Source: Bacillota bacterium
GTDB taxonomy: Bacteria > Bacillota > Clostridia > Lachnospirales > Lachnospiraceae
NCBI GenBank assembly: GCA_023418475.1
Contig: JAEZZO010000002.1
Span: 62,001 to 126,000, forward strand
Length of the DNA stretch: 64,000 nt
Direction: 5' to 3'
Made by a program: the position numbers and the translations under genes
Shown here: positions 17,070 to 27,286 of the stretch, piece after piece
Position numbering within the stretch: the stretch's first letter is position 1
Layout of the letters: each line of letters begins with the position of its first letter
Notes under the pieces: model-generated
What the model saw: only the letters and a program-made list of their open reading frames with translations
Database searches by the model: none
What the model was told of the DNA's origin: nothing

Positions 17070-18848
17070 TTATTGAAACTGCTTCGCCTTTTCTTTAGCT
17101 GTATTCCATTCATTGCTATACCAGTTGATTACATCCTGCAGACCAATATTGTTAAACTCTTCTTCTGTCTGCTGTTTTAAAGTATTATATTCATCCTCAC
17201 TGCCTGCAAGAATAATCTTAGAAGCTGCTGATACTGCTGCCTCCACAAGACTTGCTTCTTTTCTCTTAATATCATCCGCTGCAGACGGAACAAGTGCTAC
17301 CGTAAAGGCATCTGTGTTACTTTGATCATAGACACTGTATTTCTGTCTGTATTGCTGGAAGATCTCATCTGGATAACTTACTTTATAGTAATCAGAGAAA
17401 TCCTTCTGGCAGTTTGTCAGCATTTTAGGGTAAACAGAAGGATCTACAAACAGATCAAGTGTCTTTCCATCTTTCGGATCAATTGTAAAGTTACCAAGAC
17501 CTGTGATATTTCTGTCAAATCCAAGACCGCTCTTCTTCCATTCTTCTCCGCCATTCAGGTACAGGTCAATACTTTGCTGTGTTAATTCAGGCTTATTATC
17601 TACCATTGTATAATCAGTACCTTCAACGCCACTGTATAGCATACGGCAACCATCATAGGAATAAATATAATTCAGATATTCCATTGCCTTTTCCGGGTTC
17701 TTGCACTTTGAGCTGATACCGAAGCATTTGTCAACCCAACCTGCTTTGTAATCAGTACCGCCCCACTGATATGCCCAAGAGGTAGGAATTACCTGGAAAC
17801 CAACTGCTTCGCTTGCATGCTTACCGTTAAAATCTCCCATAGCCCATACAGCAGGACCTGTCAGAAGCTGTTCATTACTTGCTTTTGCTGTGAAATCATC
17901 AAATTTAGTTATAAATGCATCTGGATCAAGAATTCCAAGCTGATTTGCTTTATAGTAATACTCTAAGCTCTTCCAATAAAGTCCATCTTTCTCAAAAAGA
18001 TTGCTGTATTCCATTGTGGACGGTTTGTATAAACCGCTCTGGGAACCACTAAGCTCATTATATCCATAGTAGCATGCCAGCGGATATTTGTAGCACCAAA
18101 CGTTCCAGTCTGTAAACATGGAAACACCATAAACCGGAAGACCATCCTTTGTGCTAGGATGTTTTTTCTGCATTTCTGCTAACATCTTGAGCCAATCATC
18201 AAGATTTTTAATTTCCGGATAACCCATTTCCTTATAATAATCCCATCTGGTTAAAGGTCCCATTCCCTGATAGATACCCTGGGAATCAACACCAATCTGA
18301 CAAGGAAGGAAATATAATTTTCCACTTCCGTTACTCCAGCTGCCCTTACTGAATTTTACAGTATCAGCAATGTTCGCTGTTATATCTTTTCCATACTGAT
18401 CCAGATAATCATCCATAGGAACAACGACATTTCCTTCAATTAACTGGCTGAAGTTAGTGGTGGGTGTCAAAATGAGATCAAAGCCTTCGCCGGATGCCAT
18501 ATATACATTATATTTATCCGTATCCGCTTCAATAATATTTACTTTTACGCCTATTGCTTTCTCAAGAGCTTCTGTTACATGTGTATCCGGGTAATCTGTA
18601 ACATTACTAGAAATCTTGGTTGTCAGCACATTTAAAGTAACAACCTCATCCCCTTTTGCTTTTTGATCAGAGCCAGTCTCTGTTTTTTCCGTACTTGCTG
18701 CCGGAGTTACGGATGCATTATTGCTTTTGTTATTGCTGCAGCCTGACAATAAGGATGTCAGCATCACAGCACTAAGCGTTAATCCGACTAATTTTTTTGT
18801 TAATTTTTTTCTCATAATATTTCTTACCATGCATGTGTATAATAACAC
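17070..18848 (-). CDS. Extracellular solute-binding lipoprotein (LplA/family 1 type)
   Basis: A large oligosaccharide-binding protein of the LplA class. A basic n-region and hydrophobic core lead to the lipobox LLSGC, followed by an Asn/Ser/Thr-rich linker, so the mature protein should be anchored to the outer face of the membrane. The body, with YGVSMFTDWNVWCYKYPL and GWVDKCFGISSKCKNPEKA, is typical of family 1 binding proteins of about 550 residues. GTG at 18848 has GGAGG four bases upstream; an internal ATG at 18815 would give a more usual signal peptide but has no good ribosome site. It is the second binding protein of this operon. Confidence 0.92.
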   Translation of the reverse strand: MLLYTCMVRNIMRKKLTKKLVGLTLSAVMLTSLLSGCSNNKSNNASVTPAASTEKTETGSDQKAKGDEVVTLNVLTTKISSNVTDYPDTHVTEALEKAIGVKVNIIEADTDKYNVYMASGEGFDLILTPTTNFSQLIEGNVVVPMDDYLDQYGKDITANIADTVKFSKGSWSNGSGKLYFLPCQIGVDSQGIYQGMGPLTRWDYYKEMGYPEIKNLDDWLKMLAEMQKKHPSTKDGLPVYGVSMFTDWNVWCYKYPLACYYGYNELSGSQSGLYKPSTMEYSNLFEKDGLYWKSLEYYYKANQLGILDPDAFITKFDDFTAKASNEQLLTGPAVWAMGDFNGKHASEAVGFQVIPTSWAYQWGGTDYKAGWVDKCFGISSKCKNPEKAMEYLNYIYSYDGCRMLYSGVEGTDYTMVDNKPELTQQSIDLYLNGGEEWKKSGLGFDRNITGLGNFTIDPKDGKTLDLFVDPSVYPKMLTNCQKDFSDYYKVSYPDEIFQQYRQKYSVYDQSNTDAFTVALVPSAADDIKRKEASLVEAAVSAASKIILAGSEDEYNTLKQQTEEEFNNIGLQDVINWYSNEWNTAKEKAKQFQ

Positions 18849-18978
18849 ATGGCCTCCCTTTCCTCAATTTTCTTCCATAGTAGCCTTCTGCTGCCGGTTA
18901 CTGCTTATGTATTTACCTGCTGTCTGTTATAGAGTCCGCTTTGCTGTCATTCCCCCTCTCCGGAGCTTATAACTCACT

Positions 18979-19878
18979 TTATCCTTTCACTGCTCCCAGC
19001 ATAATCCCTTTTACAAAATTCTTCTGCATCCAGGGATATACAAACAGTATGGGCAGTGTTACTACCATTGTTATTGTCATTCTTATGGATTGTGCTGTAA
19101 GAACAGATGCTGCCGCACCATGCTGCAGCGAAGTTGTACTCATCTGCGATAATTGGCTGGCCTGGTTAAGATAGTTATATAACATTAATTGCAGTGTCAT
19201 TAATTTATCAGACTGTACCAGAATATAATTATCAAACCAGTTATTCCATTGTGCCACTGCGGAGAATACGGTTATTGTGGATATAATCGGCTTTGAAAGC
19301 GGAAAAATAATTTTTGCAAAAATAGTAATATATCCTGCTCCGTCTAACTTAGCTGATTCCTCAAGTGATAACGGTAAACTCTCTATAAATGTTTTCAGCA
19401 ATACGATAAAATAAGCTGAAATAGCAGAAGGTATAATATAAACCCAGAAGCTATTCGTCAGATGATAGGACTTTAATGTTAAGTACCAGGGTATCAGCCC
19501 CGAGTTAAAATACATCGTTATAATCACAAAACGGTAGATGAACTTACGTCCATACAGGTTTTTCGTTACCAAATAGGCAAAAAACGAACATGCCGTTACG
19601 GTTATCATTGTACCGAGCACCGTTCTGGATAGTGATATCATAAAGGAATTAAAAATTCCATCCAGGTTTAAAACTTTTACATAATTTAAGAAAGTAATTC
19701 CCTTTGGAAAAAAAGTAATACCTTTTTGTGCAAGTGATGGGTCACTGATAGAATAAATAAAAACGTAGTAAAACGGATAAAAGCAGATGAACAATAATAA
19801 GGCCATTACCGTATAGGTTACCGCATAGAACAATTTATCCATTCCACTTGTTTTTACTCTTTTCGCTTTGCTCTGCAT
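18979..19878 (-). CDS. Carbohydrate ABC transporter permease (LplC/MalG type)
   Basis: An inner-membrane permease with about six helices and the EAA loop ESAKLDGAGYITIFAKIIFP that contacts the ATPase. Its length and C-terminal YPWMQKNFVKGIMLGAVKG are characteristic of the LplC/MalG half of CUT1 transporters. It follows the LplB-type gene by 37 bases. No ATPase is encoded in the operon; CUT1 systems of this type commonly share a distant MsmX-like ATPase. Confidence 0.95.
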   Translation of the reverse strand: MQSKAKRVKTSGMDKLFYAVTYTVMALLLFICFYPFYYVFIYSISDPSLAQKGITFFPKGITFLNYVKVLNLDGIFNSFMISLSRTVLGTMITVTACSFFAYLVTKNLYGRKFIYRFVIITMYFNSGLIPWYLTLKSYHLTNSFWVYIIPSAISAYFIVLLKTFIESLPLSLEESAKLDGAGYITIFAKIIFPLSKPIISTITVFSAVAQWNNWFDNYILVQSDKLMTLQLMLYNYLNQASQLSQMSTTSLQHGAAASVLTAQSIRMTITMVVTLPILFVYPWMQKNFVKGIMLGAVKG

Positions 19879-19915
19879 ACAAATTCTCCTCTTTTCTATT
19901 ACTGTATCCGTTTTT

Positions 19916-20833
19916 TTATACGAGGCTCTCTCCCCTTAATTTCTTAGAAAGTCCGTTAGCACTGAATAATAAGATGATACTAATTACGGATTTGAAAATT
20001 CCTACTGCGGTTGCATAGGAGTAATCCTGCGTTACCAATCCCAAACGGTATACATATAAATCCAGAACCGTAATCTTATCTGCTACCATACTGTTATAGA
20101 AAGCGAGGTACTGATCCATTCCTACGGAAAGCAGATTACTGATCTGCAATAGTAAGAGCACGAAAAAGGTCGCCGAAATTCCAGGAATTGTAATATGTAA
20201 AATTCGATGAAGTCTTCCCGCACCGTCTACACTGGCTGCATCATAGAGTTCACTGTCGATACCCGCAATTGCGGCAAAATAAATAATAGCATTCCACCCA
20301 ACTGATTTCCAAAGGCTCAGAGCTGTTTGAAAAATCCACACTGCTTTTTGATTTCCAAGTACGTTGGTTGCTTTTTCAATAATGCCAAAATTTAATAAAA
20401 CGTGATTTACTACACCTTCCGATGAAAAAAGAGCATAAGAAAGGGCATATATGATAACCCAGCTCACAAAATTAGGTATTGTTGTAATGGTCTGCACAAG
20501 TTTTTTAAATCTTACAGATTTTAACTCGGAAAGGAAAATAGCAAAGATAGCCGGAAGCGGACTGCACAACAGTCCCAAAAAGCTCATTGCCAGTGTATTT
20601 TTCAGGACGGATGACATTTTATACCAGTCCTGAAAGATCATCTTAAAATAATATAGACCTTTAAAATCGCAATCCCATAAATTAAGCCCCGGCTTATAAT
20701 TTATAAAGGCTAATATCCATCCGAACAACGGCACATAAGAAAAAGCAAAAATAAAAATTACAAACGGCACCGCTAGTAAGGTCAATACTAATCTTTCTTT
20801 CTTAAGAGTAATTTTGTTCGTTAGTTTAATCAT
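19916..20833 (-). CDS. Carbohydrate ABC transporter permease (LplB/MalF type)
   Basis: The MalF-like partner permease. Family signatures are VPFVIFIFAFSYVPLFGW at the N-terminus and the EAA loop YDAASVDGAGRLHRILHITI. The final residues AVGIFKSVISIILLFSANGLSKKLRGE match the LplB type. It begins only three bases after the first binding-protein gene stops, showing tight operon packing. Confidence 0.95.
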   Translation of the reverse strand: MIKLTNKITLKKERLVLTLLAVPFVIFIFAFSYVPLFGWILAFINYKPGLNLWDCDFKGLYYFKMIFQDWYKMSSVLKNTLAMSFLGLLCSPLPAIFAIFLSELKSVRFKKLVQTITTIPNFVSWVIIYALSYALFSSEGVVNHVLLNFGIIEKATNVLGNQKAVWIFQTALSLWKSVGWNAIIYFAAIAGIDSELYDAASVDGAGRLHRILHITIPGISATFFVLLLLQISNLLSVGMDQYLAFYNSMVADKITVLDLYVYRLGLVTQDYSYATAVGIFKSVISIILLFSANGLSKKLRGESLV

Positions 20834-20836
20834 TTC

Positions 20837-22156
20837 CTACCTCCGCGTTTCTCTATATAATTCAAATCTATTCTGAACGTTAATTAACGCTTCCTTTGGG
20901 GTTTGTTCTTCTGACAATACTAAGCCATATTCCTTCCACATTTTCTCGAATACTGCATTATATTCCGGCATCTGATCGTTCATAGGATAACTGTAATGCC
21001 CAGTCACCATATATTCGTCCTTCAATTGCTTCAGGCAATTAATTATTTTCCCGCCTCTTGTATCCGTGAAGGCTGCCAGGCTTCCCTGCCGGAAAAAATA
21101 GACATTCTGTATCTTCGGTAAGGACCATACATTTAAGAATGCTTTCGCAACCTCTGTTTGTTTTCCGTCTTTCGGAACAAACAACCCTGTAACTGATTTT
21201 GAAACCGGAAGCACCTCCTTATCTGCATAAGGAATTACAAATGCGCCCAATTCAGTTCCCGGATATTTTGCCATAATATCAGAAGCACACATTTCTGAGG
21301 TCAGATACATAGCCGCCTTTCCTGTCCCTATCATATCTATGGCGGATTTATATCCTACCGATGCCTGATCTTCATTCACATAACCAGCCTTCATAAGGTT
21401 TGCATAGTCAATCAGTATTTGCTCAAACTCTGGCACTTGTGTCCATTTCATCTTATCCTCTGCCAGCTTACCAAAAATTTCTTTGGCACGGTCTGCTAAA
21501 GCAATGGAATAGCCGCAGTTCATAAATGTTTGGGTAGTCCAGGCATCCGCATTTGTCTCATAGAAAGGAATTACTCCATCTCCCTTTTGCTTTACCGTCT
21601 CAAGGATAGTAAGAAATTGCTGGTATGTTTTTGGATGTGGCTTATCTATTCCGCATTTTTTTAGCACTCTTTTATTATAGTAAACCGCCATATAACCCGA
21701 AGAGGATACTTTTGGCATTGCATAGATTGCTCCGTCCTTCGCATCCTTTACCGCACCCGGCTTAACTAATCTGGAAACCCAACGTTCCTTGCTTAAATCA
21801 ATACAGTATTTGGAAGCCTCTATTTCCTGGTTTTGCATTGGTACATTATATTCGAATACATCCGGCACCTCCGTCGTAGCCAGCTTAAGCTTTAGGAAGG
21901 CGGTATATTTATCATCCGGAACAACCTGAAACTCAACATCACAATCATATATTTCTTTTACGACGGCAGCCATTAAACTATATTCATCAAAATACTTATT
22001 CTGACTTGTCAGAAAGGTAATCTTTTTTCCCTGCAAAACAGAATATTCATTCTTCTTTTTCGTACTGTCTTTTTCTTGACTGCAGGCACAAAGTAACAAA
22101 GCACTCACAAGTAAAACAATACCTACCAGTACTTTTCTCATCCATCGCTCTTTCAT
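20837..22156 (-). CDS. Extracellular solute-binding lipoprotein (family 1), first gene of the glycan operon
   Basis: A 439-residue family 1 binding protein. The signal sequence VLVGIVLLVSALLLCAC ends in a lipobox (LLCAC), so it should be a membrane-anchored lipoprotein. The body shows MAVYYNKRVLKKCGI and GTGKAAMYLTSEM, typical of CUT1 binding proteins. GAGGAAG precedes the ATG. It is directly divergent from the YesM/YesN genes, which probably control it. The operon therefore encodes two different-sized binding proteins for one permease pair. Confidence 0.93.
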   Translation of the reverse strand: MKERWMRKVLVGIVLLVSALLLCACSQEKDSTKKKNEYSVLQGKKITFLTSQNKYFDEYSLMAAVVKEIYDCDVEFQVVPDDKYTAFLKLKLATTEVPDVFEYNVPMQNQEIEASKYCIDLSKERWVSRLVKPGAVKDAKDGAIYAMPKVSSSGYMAVYYNKRVLKKCGIDKPHPKTYQQFLTILETVKQKGDGVIPFYETNADAWTTQTFMNCGYSIALADRAKEIFGKLAEDKMKWTQVPEFEQILIDYANLMKAGYVNEDQASVGYKSAIDMIGTGKAAMYLTSEMCASDIMAKYPGTELGAFVIPYADKEVLPVSKSVTGLFVPKDGKQTEVAKAFLNVWSLPKIQNVYFFRQGSLAAFTDTRGGKIINCLKQLKDEYMVTGHYSYPMNDQMPEYNAVFEKMWKEYGLVLSEEQTPKEALINVQNRFELYRETRR

Positions 22157-22319
22157 GTCTCTTCCTCAACTCCTTTTCTATATTATAGTATTTTCTTAAT
22201 TGTTAATAGGGAAAAAATATGCTTAAAACAGGTAAATAAATGGACTTTTTGTCTAATAATCTGTTTTACAATAACAAAACAGCAATGTAAGATCCCTCTA
22301 TATTACTCTAAGTTATGTC
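22157..22319. promoter_or_regulatory. Divergent control region between the glycan operon and yesMN-like genes
   Basis: The AT-rich space holds AAAACAG and CTGTTTT arms (near 22215-22265) and another AAAACAG (near 22277) that could be binding sites for the AraC-type response regulator. No clear -35/-10 pair for the leftward operon could be chosen. Confidence 0.35.
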
Positions 22320-22348
22320 TTGACAGTATATCGCATAAGTTTTATGAT
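22320..22348 (+). promoter_or_regulatory. Sigma-A promoter of the two-component system
   Basis: TTGACA (22320-22325) and TATGAT (22343-22348) are 17 bases apart, about 90 bases before the GTG start of the kinase gene. Confidence 0.75.
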
Positions 22349-22437
22349 GAAAATGCCATCTGCCTCAGTAAAAATTGCTCGAATCGCCAACCTTAACTTC
22401 ATTCGGTAATATGTTCAATCCTATCGGAGGTTGTGCC

Positions 22438-24168
22438 GTGAATTATTCATTCAAGAACAAGCTATTTATTAAAATATCTCTTATTTTTACCTGTTTTATG
22501 GTAATTTCCTCTATTGTCTTCCTGGGATTTGCCTATAACACCCTACGTACTGATTCTGTTAAAAATCTGAACACGATTTCTTATAGAACAGCGAACGAAA
22601 TCGATAATCTTATATCGAATATGGATAGTCTTGCCCTAAATGTCTCTACTAATATACAGGTGCAGGATTTTTTTGCTACCGCCTGTATCAAAGATCTGGA
22701 TAATGCGGAACTGTCTGACCAGGTGATCGGTCCTTTAATCTCCGCTATGATTCCGGAAAATGTATCTAAATTTAGAATTTCTATCTATAATCAGAAAGGA
22801 AATTTTATCTCAACCGGTCTGGCCTATAACCAGAATATTGCCAGCAAGCTGCTAAATTCATCGGATTACTTAAGTTGGTATAATTCCAAGAGAATTCTTC
22901 ACCAGAATGGCGCTCTGCTCGAGGTAACCAAGGATTTCTGGTCAACGAGTGCCACCACAACGATTACGCTGTATCGAAGCATCTACAATTCTTCTGACAC
23001 CACTCATTCCATCGGTATCGTAGAGATTCAGTGTCCTGTCGATTATTTCTCCGAATTTATCTCCGTAAGCGCTGCTCCGTATTATTACAACTTATCGGAT
23101 GAGAATTATAGAAAAATATACAGCTCAGATTCTGCTTACAAAGCAAGTGAAGATAATTCCATTCTTGCGACGGTTAAGCTGGATTGTGGCTGGATCCTTA
23201 CCGGAGCTTGTCCCAAAACTTATGTTTACCGGTTGATTTTACCTATGATATTCTATATCTTGATCATTTATTTTACAATCATAGGTATTTGCCTGTTAAT
23301 TATAAACCGAACTATTAACAATATCACAAAACCTCTGACTTTCCTTACCGATAAGGTTCGTAATGTTACATTGCAGCAACCGGATCTGGGCATCTCCTTT
23401 CCCGGTTATCCTGACGAATTTGAACAGTTAAGCGAATCGTTTGCTCAAATGATGGAACGCCTTCATCTCTATATGGAGGAAAACATTAAGAGTAAGGCAT
23501 ATGAAATGCAGGCTAACATGATTGCTCTTCAGTCACAGATAAATCCCCACTTTCTATATAATATCCTGACTGTAATCCGATCACATGCATTGGAGGAAAA
23601 TTATGATCAGATCGCCCCTGCCTGTAATTATTTAGTCCAAATGCTTCGCTATATTTCAGTCTATTCCGAAGAGAATGTCTCCTTGTCCAATGAGCTTCAC
23701 CATGCCGTACTTTATCTGAAGCTGATGAAAATACGTTATGAGGATTCCTTTTGTTATTCCATACACATCGAAGATGGATTAGATACCGAGAAAATAATGA
23801 TACCGAGGCTTTGTTTGCAGCCACTGCTCGAAAATTGTTTTCAGCATGGCTTCAAAAAAGTTCTCCCTGTATGGGAAATTACGATCGACTGCTCCTATCA
23901 GGGGGATAATTGTATTATTGAAATTACAGATAACGGTTCTGGTTTTCATCTGGAAGATATTACTGTATTGCAGCGAAAAGTTGATGATTTCCTGTCTGCA
24001 CCTTCCGCTTCCCTGCCTTCCCTCTCCATTGGGGGAATGGGATTAATTAATACCATTGTTCGAATGAAGCTTAAGTATCATGAGAACTTCAAATATAATA
24101 TCAGCTCACCGCATAATATACCTCATGGCACCAAAATTATATTTGAAATAGGAGGAATGAAAGAATGA
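22438..24168 (+). CDS. YesM-type sensor histidine kinase
   Basis: A membrane sensor kinase of the LytS/YesM (His_kinase) class, about 576 residues. The first helix is near residues 10-33, followed by an extracellular sensor region of about 230 residues and a second helix near 250-275. A HAMP linker and the kinase core follow, with the phospho-acceptor His in ALQSQINPHFLYNILTV and the ATP-lid glycines in ITDNGSGFHLED and GGMGLINTIVRMK. GTG at 22438 lies seven bases after GGAGG, so the 21 residues of frame before it are probably not translated. The gene overlaps its response regulator by four bases. Confidence 0.93.
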   Translation: MNYSFKNKLFIKISLIFTCFMVISSIVFLGFAYNTLRTDSVKNLNTISYRTANEIDNLISNMDSLALNVSTNIQVQDFFATACIKDLDNAELSDQVIGPLISAMIPENVSKFRISIYNQKGNFISTGLAYNQNIASKLLNSSDYLSWYNSKRILHQNGALLEVTKDFWSTSATTTITLYRSIYNSSDTTHSIGIVEIQCPVDYFSEFISVSAAPYYYNLSDENYRKIYSSDSAYKASEDNSILATVKLDCGWILTGACPKTYVYRLILPMIFYILIIYFTIIGICLLIINRTINNITKPLTFLTDKVRNVTLQQPDLGISFPGYPDEFEQLSESFAQMMERLHLYMEENIKSKAYEMQANMIALQSQINPHFLYNILTVIRSHALEENYDQIAPACNYLVQMLRYISVYSEENVSLSNELHHAVLYLKLMKIRYEDSFCYSIHIEDGLDTEKIMIPRLCLQPLLENCFQHGFKKVLPVWEITIDCSYQGDNCIIEITDNGSGFHLEDITVLQRKVDDFLSAPSASLPSLSIGGMGLINTIVRMKLKYHENFKYNISSPHNIPHGTKIIFEIGGMKE

Positions 24169-25700
24169 ATATCATGCTTGTAGAAGATGAACCGCCAATT
24201 CTGCGTGAATTAGAGAATTATATCCGGAAATTCGGAGAGCCCTATCAGATCATCGCTACTGCCACAGATGGTCAGACAGCCAGAGAACTGATTGATGAGT
24301 ATCAGGATAAAATAGATTATCTTCTCACAGATATACAGATTCCTATGATGAACGGTCTTGAACTGGTAGAATATGTAAAGAAGCATTATCCTTCCGTTAT
24401 CTGCTCCATATTAACCGGTTATAATGATTTCTCCTATGTGCAGAAAGCATTACGACTTAAAATTCTGGACTACATTTTAAAACCCATTGAAGAGGATGTC
24501 CTGCGTAATCAGCTGAAGGAAGTTTACGAGCACAAATGCCTGTATTATGCCAAAGAAGAGATCATAACTGATTTTACGGTCGATACTTCTTTTTCAGAGG
24601 ATTTGTCCTTGAATTACAGACAGGTTCTGATTAATATCGGTCAATTCTTCTATAAGTCAGATACTGCTTCCATAGAAAATACAGCTTCTGAGGATTTTCG
24701 GATACTGGAAGGCATATTAAGGAATTTTCAAAAGCATTTTATCAAGTATTGGATCATGCGGGATAGAAACCGCCATACCTATTTTGTATTGTTTTCCTTT
24801 AATAAAAAGCAATTAAAGAGTTGCTTTCCCTTTTATAATTCCCTTTATGAAGCTTTATACAAGCATTTTACAATGGTTACCTTCATACCAAGTGACGCTC
24901 ATATCACTCTGAATAGTATCAGTAGTCATATGCATAATCTAAGTAAGTATATCGGAGATCAAATATTATTTGCCCAGTCCAGCTTTATCCGTATGGAAGC
25001 CTCGGAAAACAAATCTTTTGCTTCACCGGCATTGTCCTATACCATCCCTATTGATAATATTCTGCAGTTATGCAGGCTATTTACCAATGGCAGCTGCGAC
25101 ATGTTCCGCACCGAATTACATACTTTAATAAATCAGTTAAAATATCATCCCATCAAACAGAAAACCTTGAGTATCTATTTGCATACCTTACTCACAGAAT
25201 GTACTGTACCTTACCTTCAGTATGTTTCTGTTCAGCAGATGGAGCTTTATAATATTGTAGATGATATCATCCAATTATCCAATTCTTTTGACAGCCTGTA
25301 TTCAAACCTTGTTTCGATCTTTGATGATATCTTTGCTACCATTGCTAACGAAACGAAGAATGTCAAAGGAAAGTTGAGCACTTTTCTTCAAATTAATGAT
25401 TATATCAAAAAGCATTATACCGACTCTATCAACACAAAGATGATCGCTGATAATTTCGGATTTACTCCTGCTTATTTGAGCAAGTTGTTTCGGGAATATA
25501 AGAAAATCACCCCTTCCGAGTATATCACCCAGCTCCGTATTAACAAGGCCAAAGAGCTGCTTCGAAGCAACCGTTCTCTGTCTATTAAGGATGTTGCTGC
25601 TGCGATCGGTTATGATGATCCGCTCTATTTCGGTAAAGTATTCAAAAAATCAGAAGGCGAAACTCCGAAAGCATATCAACTAGAAGAGGATAAATCGTAG
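24165..25700 (+). CDS. YesN-type response regulator with AraC DNA-binding domain
   Basis: Residues 1-120 form a receiver domain: MLVEDEPP with the acidic pocket, DYLLTDIQIPMMNG with the phospho-acceptor Asp, and LDYILKPIEED with the conserved Lys. The C-terminal 100 residues are an AraC double helix-turn-helix (MIADNFGFTPAYLSKLFREY and IKDVAAAIGYDDPLYFGKVF). The middle 270 residues are an uncharacterised linker usual in this class. Together with the kinase it probably activates the divergent fucosidase/ABC operon in response to an extracellular glycan. Confidence 0.94.
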   Translation: MNIMLVEDEPPILRELENYIRKFGEPYQIIATATDGQTARELIDEYQDKIDYLLTDIQIPMMNGLELVEYVKKHYPSVICSILTGYNDFSYVQKALRLKILDYILKPIEEDVLRNQLKEVYEHKCLYYAKEEIITDFTVDTSFSEDLSLNYRQVLINIGQFFYKSDTASIENTASEDFRILEGILRNFQKHFIKYWIMRDRNRHTYFVLFSFNKKQLKSCFPFYNSLYEALYKHFTMVTFIPSDAHITLNSISSHMHNLSKYIGDQILFAQSSFIRMEASENKSFASPALSYTIPIDNILQLCRLFTNGSCDMFRTELHTLINQLKYHPIKQKTLSIYLHTLLTECTVPYLQYVSVQQMELYNIVDDIIQLSNSFDSLYSNLVSIFDDIFATIANETKNVKGKLSTFLQINDYIKKHYTDSINTKMIADNFGFTPAYLSKLFREYKKITPSEYITQLRINKAKELLRSNRSLSIKDVAAAIGYDDPLYFGKVFKKSEGETPKAYQLEEDKS

Positions 25701-25711
25701 TATACATTAGG

Positions 25712-25757
25712 AAAAGCATTGTAGGATTTGCATTAATATCCATACAATGCTTTCTTT
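25712..25757. terminator. Bidirectional terminator between yesN-like gene and cca
   Basis: AAAGCATTGTA (25713-25723) and TACAATGCTTT (25743-25753) form a perfect 11-base stem with T-rich sequence on both outer sides. It serves two convergent genes. Confidence 0.8.
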
Positions 25758-25758
25758 C

Positions 25759-27147
25759 TTAACCGGTAATAGAGTTATCCGGATTTGTATTCCATTCCTG
25801 CAATTTTGCCAACAGCACTTCCTTCTCATTAAGCTTAGGATCTTCAAGAACAACCTCCAGAAGTCTATTTAAGGTTTCTCCCATATTCCTGCCAGGCTTA
25901 AAACCTGCTGCAATCAAATCCTTACCATTAATTGCAAGCTCTTTCAGGGTTACACACTCTTCTTTCTCCAGAATATCCCGGTAAAGTTCTCTTGCCCTTG
26001 CAAGCTTATCATACTTCTCCTGTATGTGCTCCGGATTTTTTGCAGAGGTATCCGCCCTATTTACTTCAAAGAGAAGCTCCATATATTCCTTCCCTATTGC
26101 AGCGACAGCTCTTCGCATTCCTGACGGCGTAAGTATAAAGCGGTAATCATGCCAGCGGATCAGATGAACCACCGCCTCCAGGGTATCATTATCAAATTTT
26201 AACCTCTTAAGAATCATTTTTGCTGTAAGTGCACCCTTTTCCTGATGCCCGTAAAAATGATTCTGTCCATCCTTCCCCATACTGACGGTACTTGGCTTTT
26301 CAATGTCATGCAGCAGCATCGTCCACTTTAATATGACTCTTTCGTTAGCTGTAAAGTGATTTTCTTTTATAGGTCCGGCTGCTTCGGAAACAGCACGTAT
26401 TGTGTGTTCTCCCACATTGCAGCTATGGTGTATATTCTTCTGCGGTGTCTTCATAATCGCATCAAATTCCGGCAGAACAACACCTGTAATACCTGTTTCA
26501 TACAGATCTCTTAAACGGTCCGAATGCTCCGATAGTAATAGCTTTGTTAGCTCGACCCGGACACGTTCTGCACTGATATTTCTTAAGTTAACTGTCTTCT
26601 CCCGGATTGCTGCCATGGTTTCCTCTTCAATGGAAAACCCAAGCTGTGCCGAGAAACGTACTGCGCGCAGGATACGAAGGGCATCCTCATTGAAACGCTC
26701 CGTTGCACTTCCGACGCACCGGATGATACCCTTTGCAATATCTTCCATTCCGCCAAATAGATCTACAAAGCCTTCCTTTTCATTATATGCCATTGCATTC
26801 ATGGTAAAATCCCTGCGTCTTAAATCCTCCGAGAGACTTGAGGTAAAGGAAACTTCCTTCGGGTGACGGTTATCCTCATATTCTCCGTCCAGCCGGTAGG
26901 TGGTCACTTCAAAATGCTCCTTGTCCAGTAAAACCGTTACCGTTCCGTGTGCAATTCCGGTATCCACCGTTCTTCGAAAAATCTGTTTTACCTCCTGCGG
27001 AGTGGCAGAGGTGGTAATATCCCAGTCCTCCGGCTCTCTTAAAAGTACCATATCCCGAACACAGCCTCCTACCGCATAGGCCTCAAAGCCATGCTGCATA
27101 AGCTCTTCTATAATACTATTTACTTTACCTGGAATATGGAAATTCAT
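25759..27147 (-). CDS. cca: CCA tRNA nucleotidyltransferase
   Basis: The enzyme adds or repairs the 3' CCA end of tRNAs. The nucleotidyltransferase domain shows AYAVGGCVRDMVLLREPEDWD with the metal-binding DWD (variant of DxD), then TVTVLLDKEHFEVTTYRLDG, and LRRRDFTMNAMAYN. LRILRAVRFSAQLGF marks the RNA-binding region. A C-terminal HD domain (LLHDIEKPST) is present, as in many bacterial CCA-adding enzymes. The length of 462 residues is usual. It is transcribed alone. Confidence 0.95.
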   Translation of the reverse strand: MNFHIPGKVNSIIEELMQHGFEAYAVGGCVRDMVLLREPEDWDITTSATPQEVKQIFRRTVDTGIAHGTVTVLLDKEHFEVTTYRLDGEYEDNRHPKEVSFTSSLSEDLRRRDFTMNAMAYNEKEGFVDLFGGMEDIAKGIIRCVGSATERFNEDALRILRAVRFSAQLGFSIEEETMAAIREKTVNLRNISAERVRVELTKLLLSEHSDRLRDLYETGITGVVLPEFDAIMKTPQKNIHHSCNVGEHTIRAVSEAAGPIKENHFTANERVILKWTMLLHDIEKPSTVSMGKDGQNHFYGHQEKGALTAKMILKRLKFDNDTLEAVVHLIRWHDYRFILTPSGMRRAVAAIGKEYMELLFEVNRADTSAKNPEHIQEKYDKLARARELYRDILEKEECVTLKELAINGKDLIAAGFKPGRNMGETLNRLLEVVLEDPKLNEKEVLLAKLQEWNTNPDNSITG

Positions 27148-27286
27148 CTGCGGCCTCCCGGATCATTTGATTTACTTGACATCTTACAGTTTCATGATTT
27201 GAGTACGATTATAACAAAGCGCGGTTGACATTTCAAGGATACAAAATAGAAATATAAATGAAACAGTTAACCTGTTACTGTTCACC

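Noticed and set aside
26402..26866. Plus-strand open frame of 154 codons opposite cca
   Set aside because: Antisense shadow of a conserved gene; no start signals.
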